From contig NZ_JAGIYQ010000003.1 of NCBI RefSeq assembly GCF_017814275.1, positions 1 to 64,000 on the forward strand: 64,000 nucleotides of DNA. Direction: 5' to 3'. The notes under the pieces were generated by a model. That model was given only the letters and a program-made list of their open reading frames with translations. It was not told where the DNA came from and did no database searches. The position numbers were made by a program, and so were the translations under genes. Source of the stretch: Gottfriedia endophytica. Lineage in GTDB: Bacteria > Bacillota > Bacilli > Bacillales > Bacillaceae_G. Shown in pieces: positions 8,514 to 17,623 of the stretch. Position 1 is the stretch's first letter. Each line of letters starts with the position of its first letter.

Positions 8514-9437
8514 TTATTGAACTCCTTTGTTTCGTAATTTTCGAACAATGACAATTAATAGCAATGAAATACATAATAAAAGGAAAGCCATCATATACAG
8601 TGCGTAATTCCAAGTAGAATCGAATGCTACATCCTGTATTTGCATAACTATATTACTTGTTAGTACAGCTGTTGGTGTTGTCAATGTATGTGCCAATTGA
8701 GCTGTATTTCCAATAACCATAACAACTGCCATTGTTTCTCCGATTGCGCGAGCCATTCCTAAAACAACTGCTGTTGTAATACCTGAAAGGGAAGAAGGGA
8801 TTAGCACTCTTCGGATCATTTGAATATGGGTACTTCCAAGGCCGAAGCTAGCCTCTTTTAATTCATTTGGTACAGATAAAAATGAATCTTCTGTAATTTT
8901 TGCAACAGTAGGTATACACATAACACTTAAAACAAGTGCTGCTGCTAATAGGCCATCACCAATAGAAGTATGGAATGTATCACGAATAAAAGGTACTAAT
9001 AAAGTAGCTCCTAAATAACCATAAACAATTGACGGAATCCCAACTAGAATATCAAGGACCAACCCAATAATGTTACTTAGCCACTTTGGAGCAAATTCTG
9101 AATTATAAATAGCAATACAAAGAGAGATTGGCACAGTAATTAACATAGTTAGTGCCGTTAAACTAAAAGTTCCAATAACAAAAATGCCTGCTCCAAAATG
9201 ATTTGATTCAGGTTTCCAATTTAGAGAAAAGAAAAAATGATTTGGTGAAACGTCTTTAAAAACTAGTAATCCAGTTTTACCAATAAATAGAACAATGGCT
9301 AAAAGAATTAGTCCTAACAATAAGGAACTAGTTATACAAGCAATAAAATATGATCGATTAAAAAATGATGTTTGTAAAAATGAAGTCTTTTTTTTAATTT
9401 TAGTGTTTGATTCTTCTTGGAGTAAAGGAATTGCCAT
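8514..9437 (-). CDS. pstC: Phosphate ABC transporter permease PstC
   Basis: A 307-residue permease with six membrane segments and a conserved EAA loop (NELKEASFGLGSTHIQM). It pairs with PstA to form the phosphate channel. The start ATG 9437 has GGGGG 8 nt upstream; the frame extends further but without a ribosome site. Its stop is one base before the pstA start region, so translation is probably coupled. A hairpin separates it from pstS. Confidence 0.93.
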   Translation of the reverse strand: MAIPLLQEESNTKIKKKTSFLQTSFFNRSYFIACITSSLLLGLILLAIVLFIGKTGLLVFKDVSPNHFFFSLNWKPESNHFGAGIFVIGTFSLTALTMLITVPISLCIAIYNSEFAPKWLSNIIGLVLDILVGIPSIVYGYLGATLLVPFIRDTFHTSIGDGLLAAALVLSVMCIPTVAKITEDSFLSVPNELKEASFGLGSTHIQMIRRVLIPSSLSGITTAVVLGMARAIGETMAVVMVIGNTAQLAHTLTTPTAVLTSNIVMQIQDVAFDSTWNYALYMMAFLLLCISLLLIVIVRKLRNKGVQ

Positions 9438-9464
9438 TTTGAAAACCCCCATGTTCATAATATA

Positions 9465-9499
9465 AGATACAAGCCCCATTAGACTTGGGGCTTGTATCT
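9465..9499 (-). promoter_or_regulatory. Intercistronic hairpin between pstS and pstC
   Basis: AGATACAAGCCCC (9465-9477) pairs perfectly with GGGGCTTGTATCT (9487-9499), a 13-bp stem. The U run after it on the minus strand is poor (CTTATATTATG). It probably acts as a partial terminator or 3' stabiliser giving more PstS than PstC/PstA, as seen in other binding-protein operons. Confidence 0.6.
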
Positions 9500-9514
9500 A
9501 CTTATTTATCTGTA

Positions 9515-10381
9515 TTATTTTGCTTGTTTGAAAGGAACGAATTTTAGGCTAGAAAGTGTTGTGTTTTGGAATTTACTGCCTTGGATATAATCAATGAATT
9601 TTTTGTTAGCACCAGTAGCATTTCCTTTAGTTAATAAATAGCCATATGCCCAAACTTTATATGTACCATTTTTAACATTTGTGATAGATGGTTTTACATT
9701 ATTTAAACTTAAAGCTTTTACATTACCACCAACATAAGCTAAGTCAACAAAGCCGATAGCATATTTATCTGATCCGATAGAGCTTACCATTGAACCACTG
9801 CTTGCTTGTTCTTTGTAATTCCCACCAGACATAAAATCTTCACCATTTAAAGCTTTTGCTTGGAAGTTTAAACGAGTACCAGAACCAATTTTACGGTTGT
9901 TTACGATGATATCATGATCAGGACCGCCAACTTCTTTCCAGTTAGTGATTTTACCTGTGAAGATTTTTTGTAATTGAGCTGTAGTTAAATTTGATACAGG
10001 GTTATCCTTATTTACAATTGCAGCAAATGGAGTTGCTGAAACTTTATAAGCAACAAGTCCGCTAAATGCTTTAAATCCACCTTGTGCTTTTGTTGCATCC
10101 CAGTCACATGCACCGATTGTTGCAGCACCTTTTTCTACAGCTTGCGGGCCAGCGATAGAAGAAGAAGCTGAAACTAAAACACTTACGCTAGGATTAGATT
10201 TAATGAATTCTTTTTTAGCTTGACTTACTAAAGGTAGTAAAGCAGATGATCCAGCTACGACTACTTTATTACTATTAGACGCAGCACCTACAGTTTTATT
10301 ATTTACAAATGTAGTTCCGATACCAAAAGCTAAAGAAGTTGTTAAAGCTGCCACTGTAATTTTTTTTGCAATATTTTTCAT
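9515..10381 (-). CDS. pstS: Phosphate-binding protein PstS
   Basis: A 288-residue secreted phosphate-binding protein. GSSALLPL and GSGTRLNF are the phosphate-loop motifs. The start ATG 10381 has GGAGGG upstream. The N-terminus is a Sec signal (KK, then a hydrophobic stretch to about residue 27) with a likely cut near VGAAS, residues 32-36. Unlike B. subtilis PstS it has no cysteine there, so no lipid anchor is predicted. How it stays near the permease is unclear. It sits 28 nt after the propeller gene, in the same operon. Confidence 0.9.
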   Translation of the reverse strand: MKNIAKKITVAALTTSLAFGIGTTFVNNKTVGAASNSNKVVVAGSSALLPLVSQAKKEFIKSNPSVSVLVSASSSIAGPQAVEKGAATIGACDWDATKAQGGFKAFSGLVAYKVSATPFAAIVNKDNPVSNLTTAQLQKIFTGKITNWKEVGGPDHDIIVNNRKIGSGTRLNFQAKALNGEDFMSGGNYKEQASSGSMVSSIGSDKYAIGFVDLAYVGGNVKALSLNNVKPSITNVKNGTYKVWAYGYLLTKGNATGANKKFIDYIQGSKFQNTTLSSLKFVPFKQAK

Positions 10382-10409
10382 TTTTTTTCCCTCCAAAATG
10401 GTTTTATAT

Positions 10410-11849
10410 TTATTTTGTAATTTGGAATACTTTTCCGTTAGCTTCATAAGCAACTTTTTCAGAACCATCTTCACCATAAGTGAAAGTGATTGAATTACTA
10501 TTCATTGCTTCGATTGAATTAATCGTTTGAGATGTTGAGAATAATGATTTTAATGTCCAATCTTTTGTTAATTGAACTACTTGATCTCCATTTTTCTTAG
10601 GAATTACCAATAAGATATCTCCATTAGCTGCTTTTGTAATAGAACGAGCTGGATTATCAGCAAGGACTAATAATTGCTTTGTAGCACCAGTTGCGTGATC
10701 AATTAACATTAATTTTTCTGGAGCTGAATCATCATCAGTATTTTTAGTGATGTATAGAAGGTCTCCATTAGCTAAAGTTGTAGCAAAAGCCTTATTTTCA
10801 GTTGGAGCTGTTGTCAATTGAACAGCTTTTTTATCAGCTGAAGTTGTATCATAAGAGAATAATTCATTTGATGCTTTACTCTCATCTTGACCTGAATAAT
10901 CTCCATTAGGATCAGTTGTAGTAGAGAATTGTGACTCAACTTTATAAGCAAATTTTAAAGGTGCTTCACTAAGAACAATTAGGTCTTGTTTGAATTTTAC
11001 TCCATCAGTTACAACATCCGTTACGCTATTATCAGCAAGGTTTAAAACTGAAACAATTTCATTGTTACCACCTTTAAGGAAGTAAACTTTACTGTTATCT
11101 TTTGACCAAACTAACCCAGTTTTTGGATCATCGCTTTTGTCATTTACTAACGTTTTTCCAGTCGTAAAATCATAAACATTGATAAATCCATCTTCATCAA
11201 CGAAAGCAGCTTTATTTCCGTTTGGAGAAACGACTGAAACACCAAATGGTAATGTTTTTTCTACTTTAAATGTCACTGGATTAACAAGATAAGATACAGC
11301 ACCATCATCAGTATCAGCTTTTAGAAGTAGTTTGTTACCAGCGACAAATTGTGCATCGTTAATGTCACCTTGTAATAAATTACTTGATGTAATAAATAAA
11401 TCAGATGTATTTTCAGTTTTAATGATTTCTTTACCAATCATTTTTACAAATGATTGAACATCACCAAAAGGAATATTATTTACTGAAGTAACCACAAAGT
11501 TTACTTTTTTATTATTTAACATCGTAATATTTGTTTTTAAATTAATGACTAAGTTAATTTTGTTCTTACCTGCTGTTGTACTAAATGTCATTGTATTTGC
11601 TTTTTGGTTATATACACTTGAAATCTTTAAACCACTGCTAATTTCATTTAAAGAAAATAACATTTTTCCATTGTAGTTAATTGCGCTAACTTTCTTAAAA
11701 GAACCATCAATTGAAACTTGTTGTTTCGTTGTTACATATTTTACAGATGAAATTTTTGTTTCAGCATGTGCACGATCTTGATGGAATAGTCCAGATTGAC
11801 TTGTTAATAAAGCTGAAGCAACAATAAATGCAGGTAATGCTTTTTTCAT
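10410..11849 (-). CDS. Secreted protein: copper amine oxidase N-like domain plus beta-propeller
   Basis: A 479-residue secreted protein. Residues 1-29 are a signal peptide ending RAHAE. Residues about 33-135 resemble the copper amine oxidase N-terminal-like domain (Cu_amine_oxidN1), a cell-wall-associated module despite its name. Residues about 160-479 consist of repeated beta-strand units (for example NGNKAAFVDEDGFINVYDF, SKDNSKVYFLKGGNNEIV) like a WD40/TolB-type propeller. It is the first gene of the pst operon, so a role in phosphate uptake at the surface is inferred. GGGGGAAAG sets the ATG. Confidence 0.75.
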   Translation of the reverse strand: MKKALPAFIVASALLTSQSGLFHQDRAHAETKISSVKYVTTKQQVSIDGSFKKVSAINYNGKMLFSLNEISSGLKISSVYNQKANTMTFSTTAGKNKINLVINLKTNITMLNNKKVNFVVTSVNNIPFGDVQSFVKMIGKEIIKTENTSDLFITSSNLLQGDINDAQFVAGNKLLLKADTDDGAVSYLVNPVTFKVEKTLPFGVSVVSPNGNKAAFVDEDGFINVYDFTTGKTLVNDKSDDPKTGLVWSKDNSKVYFLKGGNNEIVSVLNLADNSVTDVVTDGVKFKQDLIVLSEAPLKFAYKVESQFSTTTDPNGDYSGQDESKASNELFSYDTTSADKKAVQLTTAPTENKAFATTLANGDLLYITKNTDDDSAPEKLMLIDHATGATKQLLVLADNPARSITKAANGDILLVIPKKNGDQVVQLTKDWTLKSLFSTSQTINSIEAMNSNSITFTYGEDGSEKVAYEANGKVFQITK

Positions 11850-11951
11850 TTACTTTCCCCCTCGGATTATTAAGGAATATGTATTATTCCTAGTTCACAA
11901 ATCCATCTTACTACCCAAATGTTGATATAATATTAAGAAAAAATTTAAAAT

Positions 11952-11968
11952 TGTAAATTGATAGTAAA
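11952..11968 (-). promoter_or_regulatory. Candidate PhoP box for the pst operon
   Basis: On the minus strand TTTACT and TTTACA begin 11 nt apart, as in the TT(A/C/T)A(C/T)A direct repeats bound by PhoP. A TATTAT -10-like sequence follows about 19 nt downstream. Only two boxes are clear, so this is tentative. Confidence 0.4.
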
Positions 11969-12092
11969 TAAATATAAAGACTTTGTCGAATTTTCTTGAA
12001 ATTATAAAAATGAAAAGAAGTATCGTTTTCTTGGTTCTGTTATATAATAATTTAAAATAAATTAATCTGTTATATAACTAAGGAGGATGGAA

Positions 12093-13679
12093 ATGGCGAT
12101 AGATCTTTCGGATATTAAAATCATTGGAAACAGTCTAGAAGGTGGAAATGAAATTCTTACAAAAGAAGCATTATTGTTTTTAGGAAAACTTCACAGTCAG
12201 TTTGAGGATAGAAGACAGGCCTTATTATTAAATAGAAAAGAAAGAATGGACAAGTTGAAAAATGGAGAAAGCCTCCACTTTCTAGACGAGACAAAAGATG
12301 TTCGAGAAGGCGAATGGACAATTGGTCCACTTCCGAGTGATTTACAGAACCGAAGAGTAGAAATTACTGGTCCTGTTGATCGTAAAATGGTCATTAATGC
12401 TTTGAATTCAGATGCATTTGTTTTTATGGCTGACTTTGAAGACGCTACGTCACCGACATGGGAAAACATAATGAATGGCCAAATCAATTTACGTGACGCT
12501 GTGAACCGCACCATTTCTTTTTCTTCAAATGGAAAAACGTATCATTTAAAAGATAAAACGGCTACTTTAGTTGTAAGGCCACGTGGTTGGCATTTAAATG
12601 AAAAACACATTCTAGTTAATGGGCAACAAATGTCTGGTAGTTTAGTAGATTTTGGACTTTATTTTTTTCATAATGTTAATCAATTGTTAACAAATGGATC
12701 AGGACCGTACTTTTACTTGCCTAAGATGGAAAGTTATTTAGAAGCTAGGTTCTGGAATGATGTATTTATATTTGCACAAGAATACTTGAATATACCAAGA
12801 GGAACAATCAAAGCAACTGTATTAATAGAAACAATTGCAGCAGCTTTTGAAATGGAAGAAATTTTATTCGAATTGAGAGAGCATTCTGCAGGCTTTAACT
12901 GTGGGAGATGGGATTATATTTTTAGTGTTATAAAAATGCTTCGATATGATAAAAAGTGTATTTTACCCGATCGTTCTGAAGTAACAATGGAATCACCGTT
13001 TATGAGGGCATATTCACAAAAAGTAATTCAAGTTTGTCACAGGAGGAATGCACCCGCAATCGGAGGAATGGCAGCTCAAATCCCTATTAAAGGTGATGAA
13101 GAGAAAAATGCAGCAGCCTTTTCGAAAGTAAGACTAGATAAAGAACGTGAAGCGCGTGACGGACACGACGGTACATGGGTTGCTCACCCAGGGTTAGTTC
13201 CTGTTGCTCTAAACGTATTTGATGAGTTGATGCTTACGCCGAATCAAATTCATGTAAAACGTGATGATGTAAATGTAAAAGAAGAAAATTTATTAGAACT
13301 ACCAATTGGAAAAATTACAGAACAAGGGTTACGTACAAATATCACCGTTGCTATCCAATACATTGAAGCATGGCTTGGTGGGAAAGGTGCGGTCCCTTTA
13401 TATAACTTAATGGAAGATGCTGCAACAGCGGAAATCTCTCGTGCTCAAATTTGGCAATGGATTCGCCATGAAAAAGGCGTATTAGAGAACGGAGAAAAAA
13501 TCACATTAAATCTAGTTCATACGTTGAAAAACGAGGAAATGAACAAGCTACAGCATGAAATTGGAATGGAACGGTATAATAGCGGTCGTTTTTCTGAGGC
13601 AATTACATTGTTTGATCATTTAATTGAAGAAGATGACTTTGAAGATTTCTTAACATTGAAGGGGTACGATTATTTATAA
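12093..13679 (+). CDS. aceB: Malate synthase A
   Basis: A 528-residue enzyme condensing glyoxylate with acetyl-CoA to give malate. The family signature REHSAGFNCGRWDYIFS and the FEDATSPTW segment are present; the length fits malate synthase A. The start ATG 12093 has AGGAGG 6 nt upstream (12081-12086); the ATG at 12087 touches that site and is rejected. It forms the glyoxylate shunt with aceA 47 nt downstream. Upstream, a 12-bp sequence TCTGTTATATAA occurs twice (12036-12047, 12066-12077), 30 bp apart. B. subtilis lacks this pathway, while other Bacillaceae have it. Confidence 0.95.
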   Translation: MAIDLSDIKIIGNSLEGGNEILTKEALLFLGKLHSQFEDRRQALLLNRKERMDKLKNGESLHFLDETKDVREGEWTIGPLPSDLQNRRVEITGPVDRKMVINALNSDAFVFMADFEDATSPTWENIMNGQINLRDAVNRTISFSSNGKTYHLKDKTATLVVRPRGWHLNEKHILVNGQQMSGSLVDFGLYFFHNVNQLLTNGSGPYFYLPKMESYLEARFWNDVFIFAQEYLNIPRGTIKATVLIETIAAAFEMEEILFELREHSAGFNCGRWDYIFSVIKMLRYDKKCILPDRSEVTMESPFMRAYSQKVIQVCHRRNAPAIGGMAAQIPIKGDEEKNAAAFSKVRLDKEREARDGHDGTWVAHPGLVPVALNVFDELMLTPNQIHVKRDDVNVKEENLLELPIGKITEQGLRTNITVAIQYIEAWLGGKGAVPLYNLMEDAATAEISRAQIWQWIRHEKGVLENGEKITLNLVHTLKNEEMNKLQHEIGMERYNSGRFSEAITLFDHLIEEDDFEDFLTLKGYDYL

Positions 13680-13726
13680 AGATAAATTTCTGAAAAATAT
13701 GAAAATAATTTCGGAGGGAAGATAAA

Positions 13727-15010
13727 ATGAATCGTGAACAACGCATTATAGCTTTACAGGAAAATTGGGAGTTGGATGAACGCTGGAACGGAATTACTCG
13801 TCCTTATCGTGCTGAAGAAGTAATAAGGCTAAGAGGATCGATTGATATTGACTATACTTTAGCAAGGAATGGTTCAGAAAAATTATGGAAGTTACTACAT
13901 GAAGAAAGTTACATTTCTTCATTAGGTGCATTAACTGGGAATCAGGCGATTCAACAAGTTAAAGCTGGGCTTAAAGCAATTTACTTAAGTGGATGGCAAG
14001 TTGCTGCTGATGCCAATTTATCAGGACATATGTACCCAGACCAAAGTCTTTATCCAGCAAATTCAGTACCAGCAGTTGTAAAAAGAATAAATCAAGCATT
14101 CCAACGTGCAGATCAAATTCAATATGTTGAAGGTGTAGAAGAAATAGATTACTTTGCACCAATTGTTGCAGATGCTGAGGCAGGATTTGGCGGACAATTA
14201 AACGTATTCGAACTGATGAAAAGTATGATTGAGGCAGGTGCAGCAGCTGTTCATTTTGAAGATCAATTGTCATCAGAGAAAAAATGCGGCCATCTTGGAG
14301 GAAAAGTCCTATTACCAACACAGACAGCCATTCGAAATTTAATTTCTGCTCGACTGGCAGCTGATGTAATGGGAGTGTCAACACTTATAGTGGCTCGAAC
14401 AGATGCAGATGCTGCTGATTTAATCACAAGTGATATTGATCCAGTTGATCAACAATTCATTACTGGAGAAAGAACAACTGAAGGCTTTTATCGTACTAGA
14501 GCAGGATTAGATCAAGCAATAGCTAGAGGTTTAGCTTATGCACCATATGCTGACTTAGTATGGTGTGAAACATCTGAACCAAATTTAGAAGATGCAAAAC
14601 GTTTTGCAGATGCGATTCATGCAAAGTTCCCTGGTAAATTACTCGCATATAATTGTTCACCCTCTTTTAATTGGAAGAAAAAATTGGATGATGAAACAAT
14701 CGAAACGTTCCAACAACAAATTGCAGAAATGGGATACAAATTCCAATTTGTCACATTAGCAGGTTTTCATGCCTTAAACTTTGGGATGTTTGAACTTGCA
14801 CGGAAATATAAAGAACGTGGAATGGGAGCATATTCAGAACTACAACAAGCTGAATTTACAAGTGAGCAATTTGGTTACACTGCTACTAGACACCAGAGAG
14901 AAGTAGGAACTGGTTATTTTGATGAAGTAGCACAAATTATAACAGGTGGAACTTCATCAACAACAGCATTAAAAGGTTCAACTGAAGAAGAACAATTTAC
15001 GGGTAAATAA
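13727..15010 (+). CDS. aceA: Isocitrate lyase
   Basis: A 427-residue enzyme cleaving isocitrate into succinate and glyoxylate, so that acetate or fatty acids can feed gluconeogenesis. The catalytic KKCGH motif is at residues 185-189 with C187 as the base. GGAGGG sets the ATG. It follows aceB in one unit and ends at a terminator. Cytosolic homotetramer by family. Confidence 0.96.
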   Translation: MNREQRIIALQENWELDERWNGITRPYRAEEVIRLRGSIDIDYTLARNGSEKLWKLLHEESYISSLGALTGNQAIQQVKAGLKAIYLSGWQVAADANLSGHMYPDQSLYPANSVPAVVKRINQAFQRADQIQYVEGVEEIDYFAPIVADAEAGFGGQLNVFELMKSMIEAGAAAVHFEDQLSSEKKCGHLGGKVLLPTQTAIRNLISARLAADVMGVSTLIVARTDADAADLITSDIDPVDQQFITGERTTEGFYRTRAGLDQAIARGLAYAPYADLVWCETSEPNLEDAKRFADAIHAKFPGKLLAYNCSPSFNWKKKLDDETIETFQQQIAEMGYKFQFVTLAGFHALNFGMFELARKYKERGMGAYSELQQAEFTSEQFGYTATRHQREVGTGYFDEVAQIITGGTSSTTALKGSTEEEQFTGK

Positions 15011-15016
15011 TATGAG

Positions 15017-15056
15017 TAGTCATCCAATAAATGCTTTGGGTGACTTTTCTTTTTTA
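15017..15056 (+). terminator. Terminator after aceA
   Basis: AGTCATCCA (15018-15026) pairs with TGGGTGACT (one G-T pair), followed by TTTCTTTTTT. Confidence 0.75.
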
Positions 15057-15171
15057 TTTGCTCTGCTTGACTAAAATCCTGATATTAAAGACTGTTTAAA
15101 TATAATAGTCTTATTACAACCTTTTCTAAAAGATTATTGTTTTAAAAGATTATCTTATAGGTAACTGTTGA

Positions 15172-15312
15172 TAAAGAAGTTGATTGGAACGGAAGGTGCG
15201 AGACTCCTGTGGGAGCAGCGGGACAGGTGAGACCCCGCAGGAGCGATAGCGACGAGGAGGCTCACCGCCCGCCCCAAGGAAAGCGAGCATCCTGAAGTGG
15301 AAATCAACTTCT
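15172..15312 (+). repeat. Family A repeat, core-only copy 2
   Basis: It has only the ~140-bp core: AGAAGTTGATT (15175-15185) and its exact inverse AATCAACTTCT (15302-15312) mark the ends. The GAGACCCCGCAGGAGCG, GACGAGGAGGCTCACC and AAGCGAGCATCCTGAAG blocks lie inside. The outer GGCT...AGCC flanks of other copies are missing. It lies between aceA and comK. Confidence 0.85.
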
Positions 15313-15564
15313 CCTCGTAAATATCGAAAATAACCGAGCTGAAAAATTAAAAAATAGAGCTGAAATTCCTAGTTAATAAGATTGATGTGAACATTTTTAC
15401 TTATTTTTGTTTTGTATCGGTAATAGGTAAAGAAGTAATAAGTAGTGAAATGTTATTTTAAAAAAATATGAATATTTTGTTAAAAATTCTGATAATTTGT
15501 ATTTTTATGTAAAAATTATGATAACATGTCACTAACAACGTAGAATAATCATTGTTTTAACTGC

Positions 15565-15643
15565 GAGACAATATAGAAAATCTATTCATTTAAAGATTTT
15601 TAAAAATAGTATATAGAATTGGATTTTGTATGACTATTGTCTC
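15565..15643 (+). promoter_or_regulatory. comK leader with nested inverted repeats
   Basis: GAGACAATA (15565-15573) is the inverse of TATTGTCTC (15635-15643), 61 nt apart. Inside, AAAATCT-N10-AGATTTT (15577-15600) is a second palindrome that partly resembles ComK half sites (AAAA...TTTT). The region ends just before the ribosome site. It could be a folded leader or a protein-binding region; neither is proven. Confidence 0.4.
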
Positions 15644-15667
15644 ATCTACTAAAAAGGAGGAATTTAT

Positions 15668-16294
15668 TTGTACAATTATACTAGAGTAGAGAAAGGAATT
15701 AATGTATTAAACCCGACCACTGATCGTGTAAAAGTTTTGGTTGATTATGAGATTAATAAATACACGATGTTGATTATGGCGGAATATACCGTTGATCATG
15801 CAGTTATTTCAAAAGTGTTTGAAACAGAAGAAGTTTTTTATGTATTGCTAAAACCGATGGAAATTATTGAAAGAAGCTGTGCCTATTTCGGAAGTAGTTA
15901 TAAAGGAAGAAAAGAAGGCACAAAAAGAATGATTTCCATTTCCCATAAGGCACCAATTGCGATTAGCGCAACAAATCAAATCTTCGTTTTTCCCACAACT
16001 TCCTCTAAAAAGAATGAATGTACTTGGATTTCTCATCAGCATGTAAATCAGTTTAGAGGTGGACGTTTTAATCGAACGATTGTACGATTTTCAAATGAAT
16101 TAGAAATTGAATTAGATATTTCGAAAGGTTCTTTTGAAAACCAGTTATATCGTACAGCACATTTAAGAGCAATTTTTGAAGAACGAATGAAATGTCCATC
16201 AAAACCGAAAAAGAATTACACCTTAATTCCAAATCAAGATATCAACACATATATTAAAAATGTGTTAGTAAGTGAAGACTGCCATCAGGTATAA
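15668..16294 (+). CDS. comK: Competence transcription factor ComK
   Basis: A 208-residue protein clearly like B. subtilis ComK (192 aa). Shared stretches include FYVLLKPMEIIERSC, FGSSYKGRKEGT, ISHKAPI, NQIFVFPT and SFENQLYRTAHLR. ComK activates DNA-uptake and recombination genes by binding AAAAN5TTTT sites. The start is TTG, 7 nt after AAAGGAGG; the rare start may limit expression. The N-terminus is about 15 residues longer than in B. subtilis. It stands alone, close to yhjE and sipV as in B. subtilis. Confidence 0.93.
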   Translation: MYNYTRVEKGINVLNPTTDRVKVLVDYEINKYTMLIMAEYTVDHAVISKVFETEEVFYVLLKPMEIIERSCAYFGSSYKGRKEGTKRMISISHKAPIAISATNQIFVFPTTSSKKNECTWISHQHVNQFRGGRFNRTIVRFSNELEIELDISKGSFENQLYRTAHLRAIFEERMKCPSKPKKNYTLIPNQDINTYIKNVLVSEDCHQV

Positions 16295-16446
16295 TGTAAT
16301 AATTATATTTTTAAGCTGTTTTCTTATACTTTAATACTATTAAAAATGTGATAAGTTGATTTCCGCTTCAATCAACTTCATGATCAGCAATTTACTATTA
16401 AAAAATAATAAAAAAACAATCTATTAAAATAGATCCTATTTTTAAC

Positions 16447-16486
16447 AAAAATCCTTATTTCTTAATGGATAAGGATTTTTTATTTT
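16447..16486. terminator. Terminator downstream of comK
   Basis: AAAATCCTTAT (16448-16458) pairs with ATAAGGATTTT (16469-16479), followed by T-rich sequence. The 150 nt between it and comK hold nothing recognised. Confidence 0.7.
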
Positions 16487-16554
16487 GAGTTAAAAGAATA
16501 GGATAAGCTTCTATAAAATAAAATTTTACTAACTGGTTTAAATAGGCTCTTTTT

Positions 16555-16769
16555 ATAAAGATTGTTGCTTTTAGGGATTGTAATTTAAAAGACAGAAGTT
16601 GATTGGAACAGAAGGGTGAAGGGCTTCTGTGGGAGATGCGGGAAGGCTGAGACCCCACAGGAGCGATAGCGACGAGGAGGCTCAGCTCACGCCCCTAGGA
16701 AAGCGAGCATCCTGGAGTTGTAATCAACTAACGCATTCTAAAATAGCAAAAATGTATACGAAAACAGCC
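16555..16769 (+). repeat. Family A MITE-like repeat, complete copy 3
   Basis: The best complete copy, about 215 bp. It begins GGCTCTTTTTATAAAG and GATTGTTGCT and ends AGCAAAAATGTATACG and AAAACAGCC, so its two ends are imperfect inverted repeats of about 25 bp. The core starts at GACAGAAGTTGATTGG and ends GTTGTAATCAACTAACGC. It lies between comK and yhjE. Confidence 0.88.
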
Positions 16770-16950
16770 TTTAAATTGAAAAATAAGATAGGAGAAAATT
16801 AGATAAAAAGAACGATTTTAATCTGAAATAAAAATTTCTAAGATCAAGTTAAAGGGATTTAAATGAATTTATTGAAATAATTAATAGATGTGTTAATGTA
16901 AAGAGTAAGACAGTTAAGTGTTAATAAGGGCTTAAGGAGATACTTACTTC

Positions 16951-17589
16951 ATGGATTTCTATAGTATAAAGGGATTTTTTACAGAGGCACATTTCTTAGA
17001 ATTAATTGATCACTATCGAGGATTTGGACCGCTAATTGGTATATCTTTACCATTAATAGAAGCTTTTTTTCCAATACTTCCTCTTGTTGTATTTGTTTTA
17101 GCAAATTCAGTTGCTTTTGGACCATTTTTAGGTTTCATTTATTCGTGGCTTGGTTCATGTTTAGGTTCAATTTTATTGTTCTATTTAGTTCGTAAATTTG
17201 GGCAAAAGCGCTTTTATAATTTTTTGAATAAACATCCAAAAGCAAGTAATGCAATTAAATGGATTGAAAAACGTGGATTTGGTCCTATATTTTTATTGTT
17301 TTGTTTTCCGTTTTCGCCATCATTTTTAATTAATATTGTTGCAGGTATTTCAAAAATTAATATAAAACAATTTATTATTGCTTTAGTACTTGGAAAATTT
17401 ACATTGATTGCGATCATTAGTTATTTAGGAAAGCATATTACATCCGTCTTTCATGATCCAAGGAAAGCAACAGTTACAGTTATATTAATTGCAGTTTTAT
17501 GGGTTGTTGGAAAAGTGATTGAAAAAAGAATGAACTTCAATGAGAAAACTCCCTCAGACACTGATCAAACTCAACCTTCTGACGAGTAA
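16951..17589 (+). CDS. yhjE: TVP38/TMEM64 (DedA-like) membrane protein YhjE
   Basis: A 212-residue membrane protein of the VTT/DedA superfamily. The motif FSPSFLINIVAGISKINIKQF (residues about 122-142) with a preceding GFGP is typical, and hydrophobic segments surround it. Such proteins are linked to lipid flipping and envelope homeostasis; the exact role is unknown. It is followed 34 nt later by sipV, as in B. subtilis. The AAGGAGA ribosome site is rather far (about 12 nt) from the ATG. Confidence 0.85.
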   Translation: MDFYSIKGFFTEAHFLELIDHYRGFGPLIGISLPLIEAFFPILPLVVFVLANSVAFGPFLGFIYSWLGSCLGSILLFYLVRKFGQKRFYNFLNKHPKASNAIKWIEKRGFGPIFLLFCFPFSPSFLINIVAGISKINIKQFIIALVLGKFTLIAIISYLGKHITSVFHDPRKATVTVILIAVLWVVGKVIEKRMNFNEKTPSDTDQTQPSDE

Positions 17590-17623
17590 TCGTACGATTC
17601 GTTATTTAAAGGGGAGACACTGA

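Noticed and set aside
10382-10477. N-terminal extension of PstS
   Set aside because: It overlaps the end of the propeller gene, lies before the ribosome site GGAGGG, and would spoil the signal peptide.
13971-14384. 137-codon minus-strand frame
   Set aside because: It is antisense to aceA, with composition expected of a shadow frame and no ribosome site.
15577-15600. ComK self-activation box
   Set aside because: Each half site has a mismatch and the spacing does not fit the known paired AAAAN5TTTT arrangement, so it is listed only as a palindrome.
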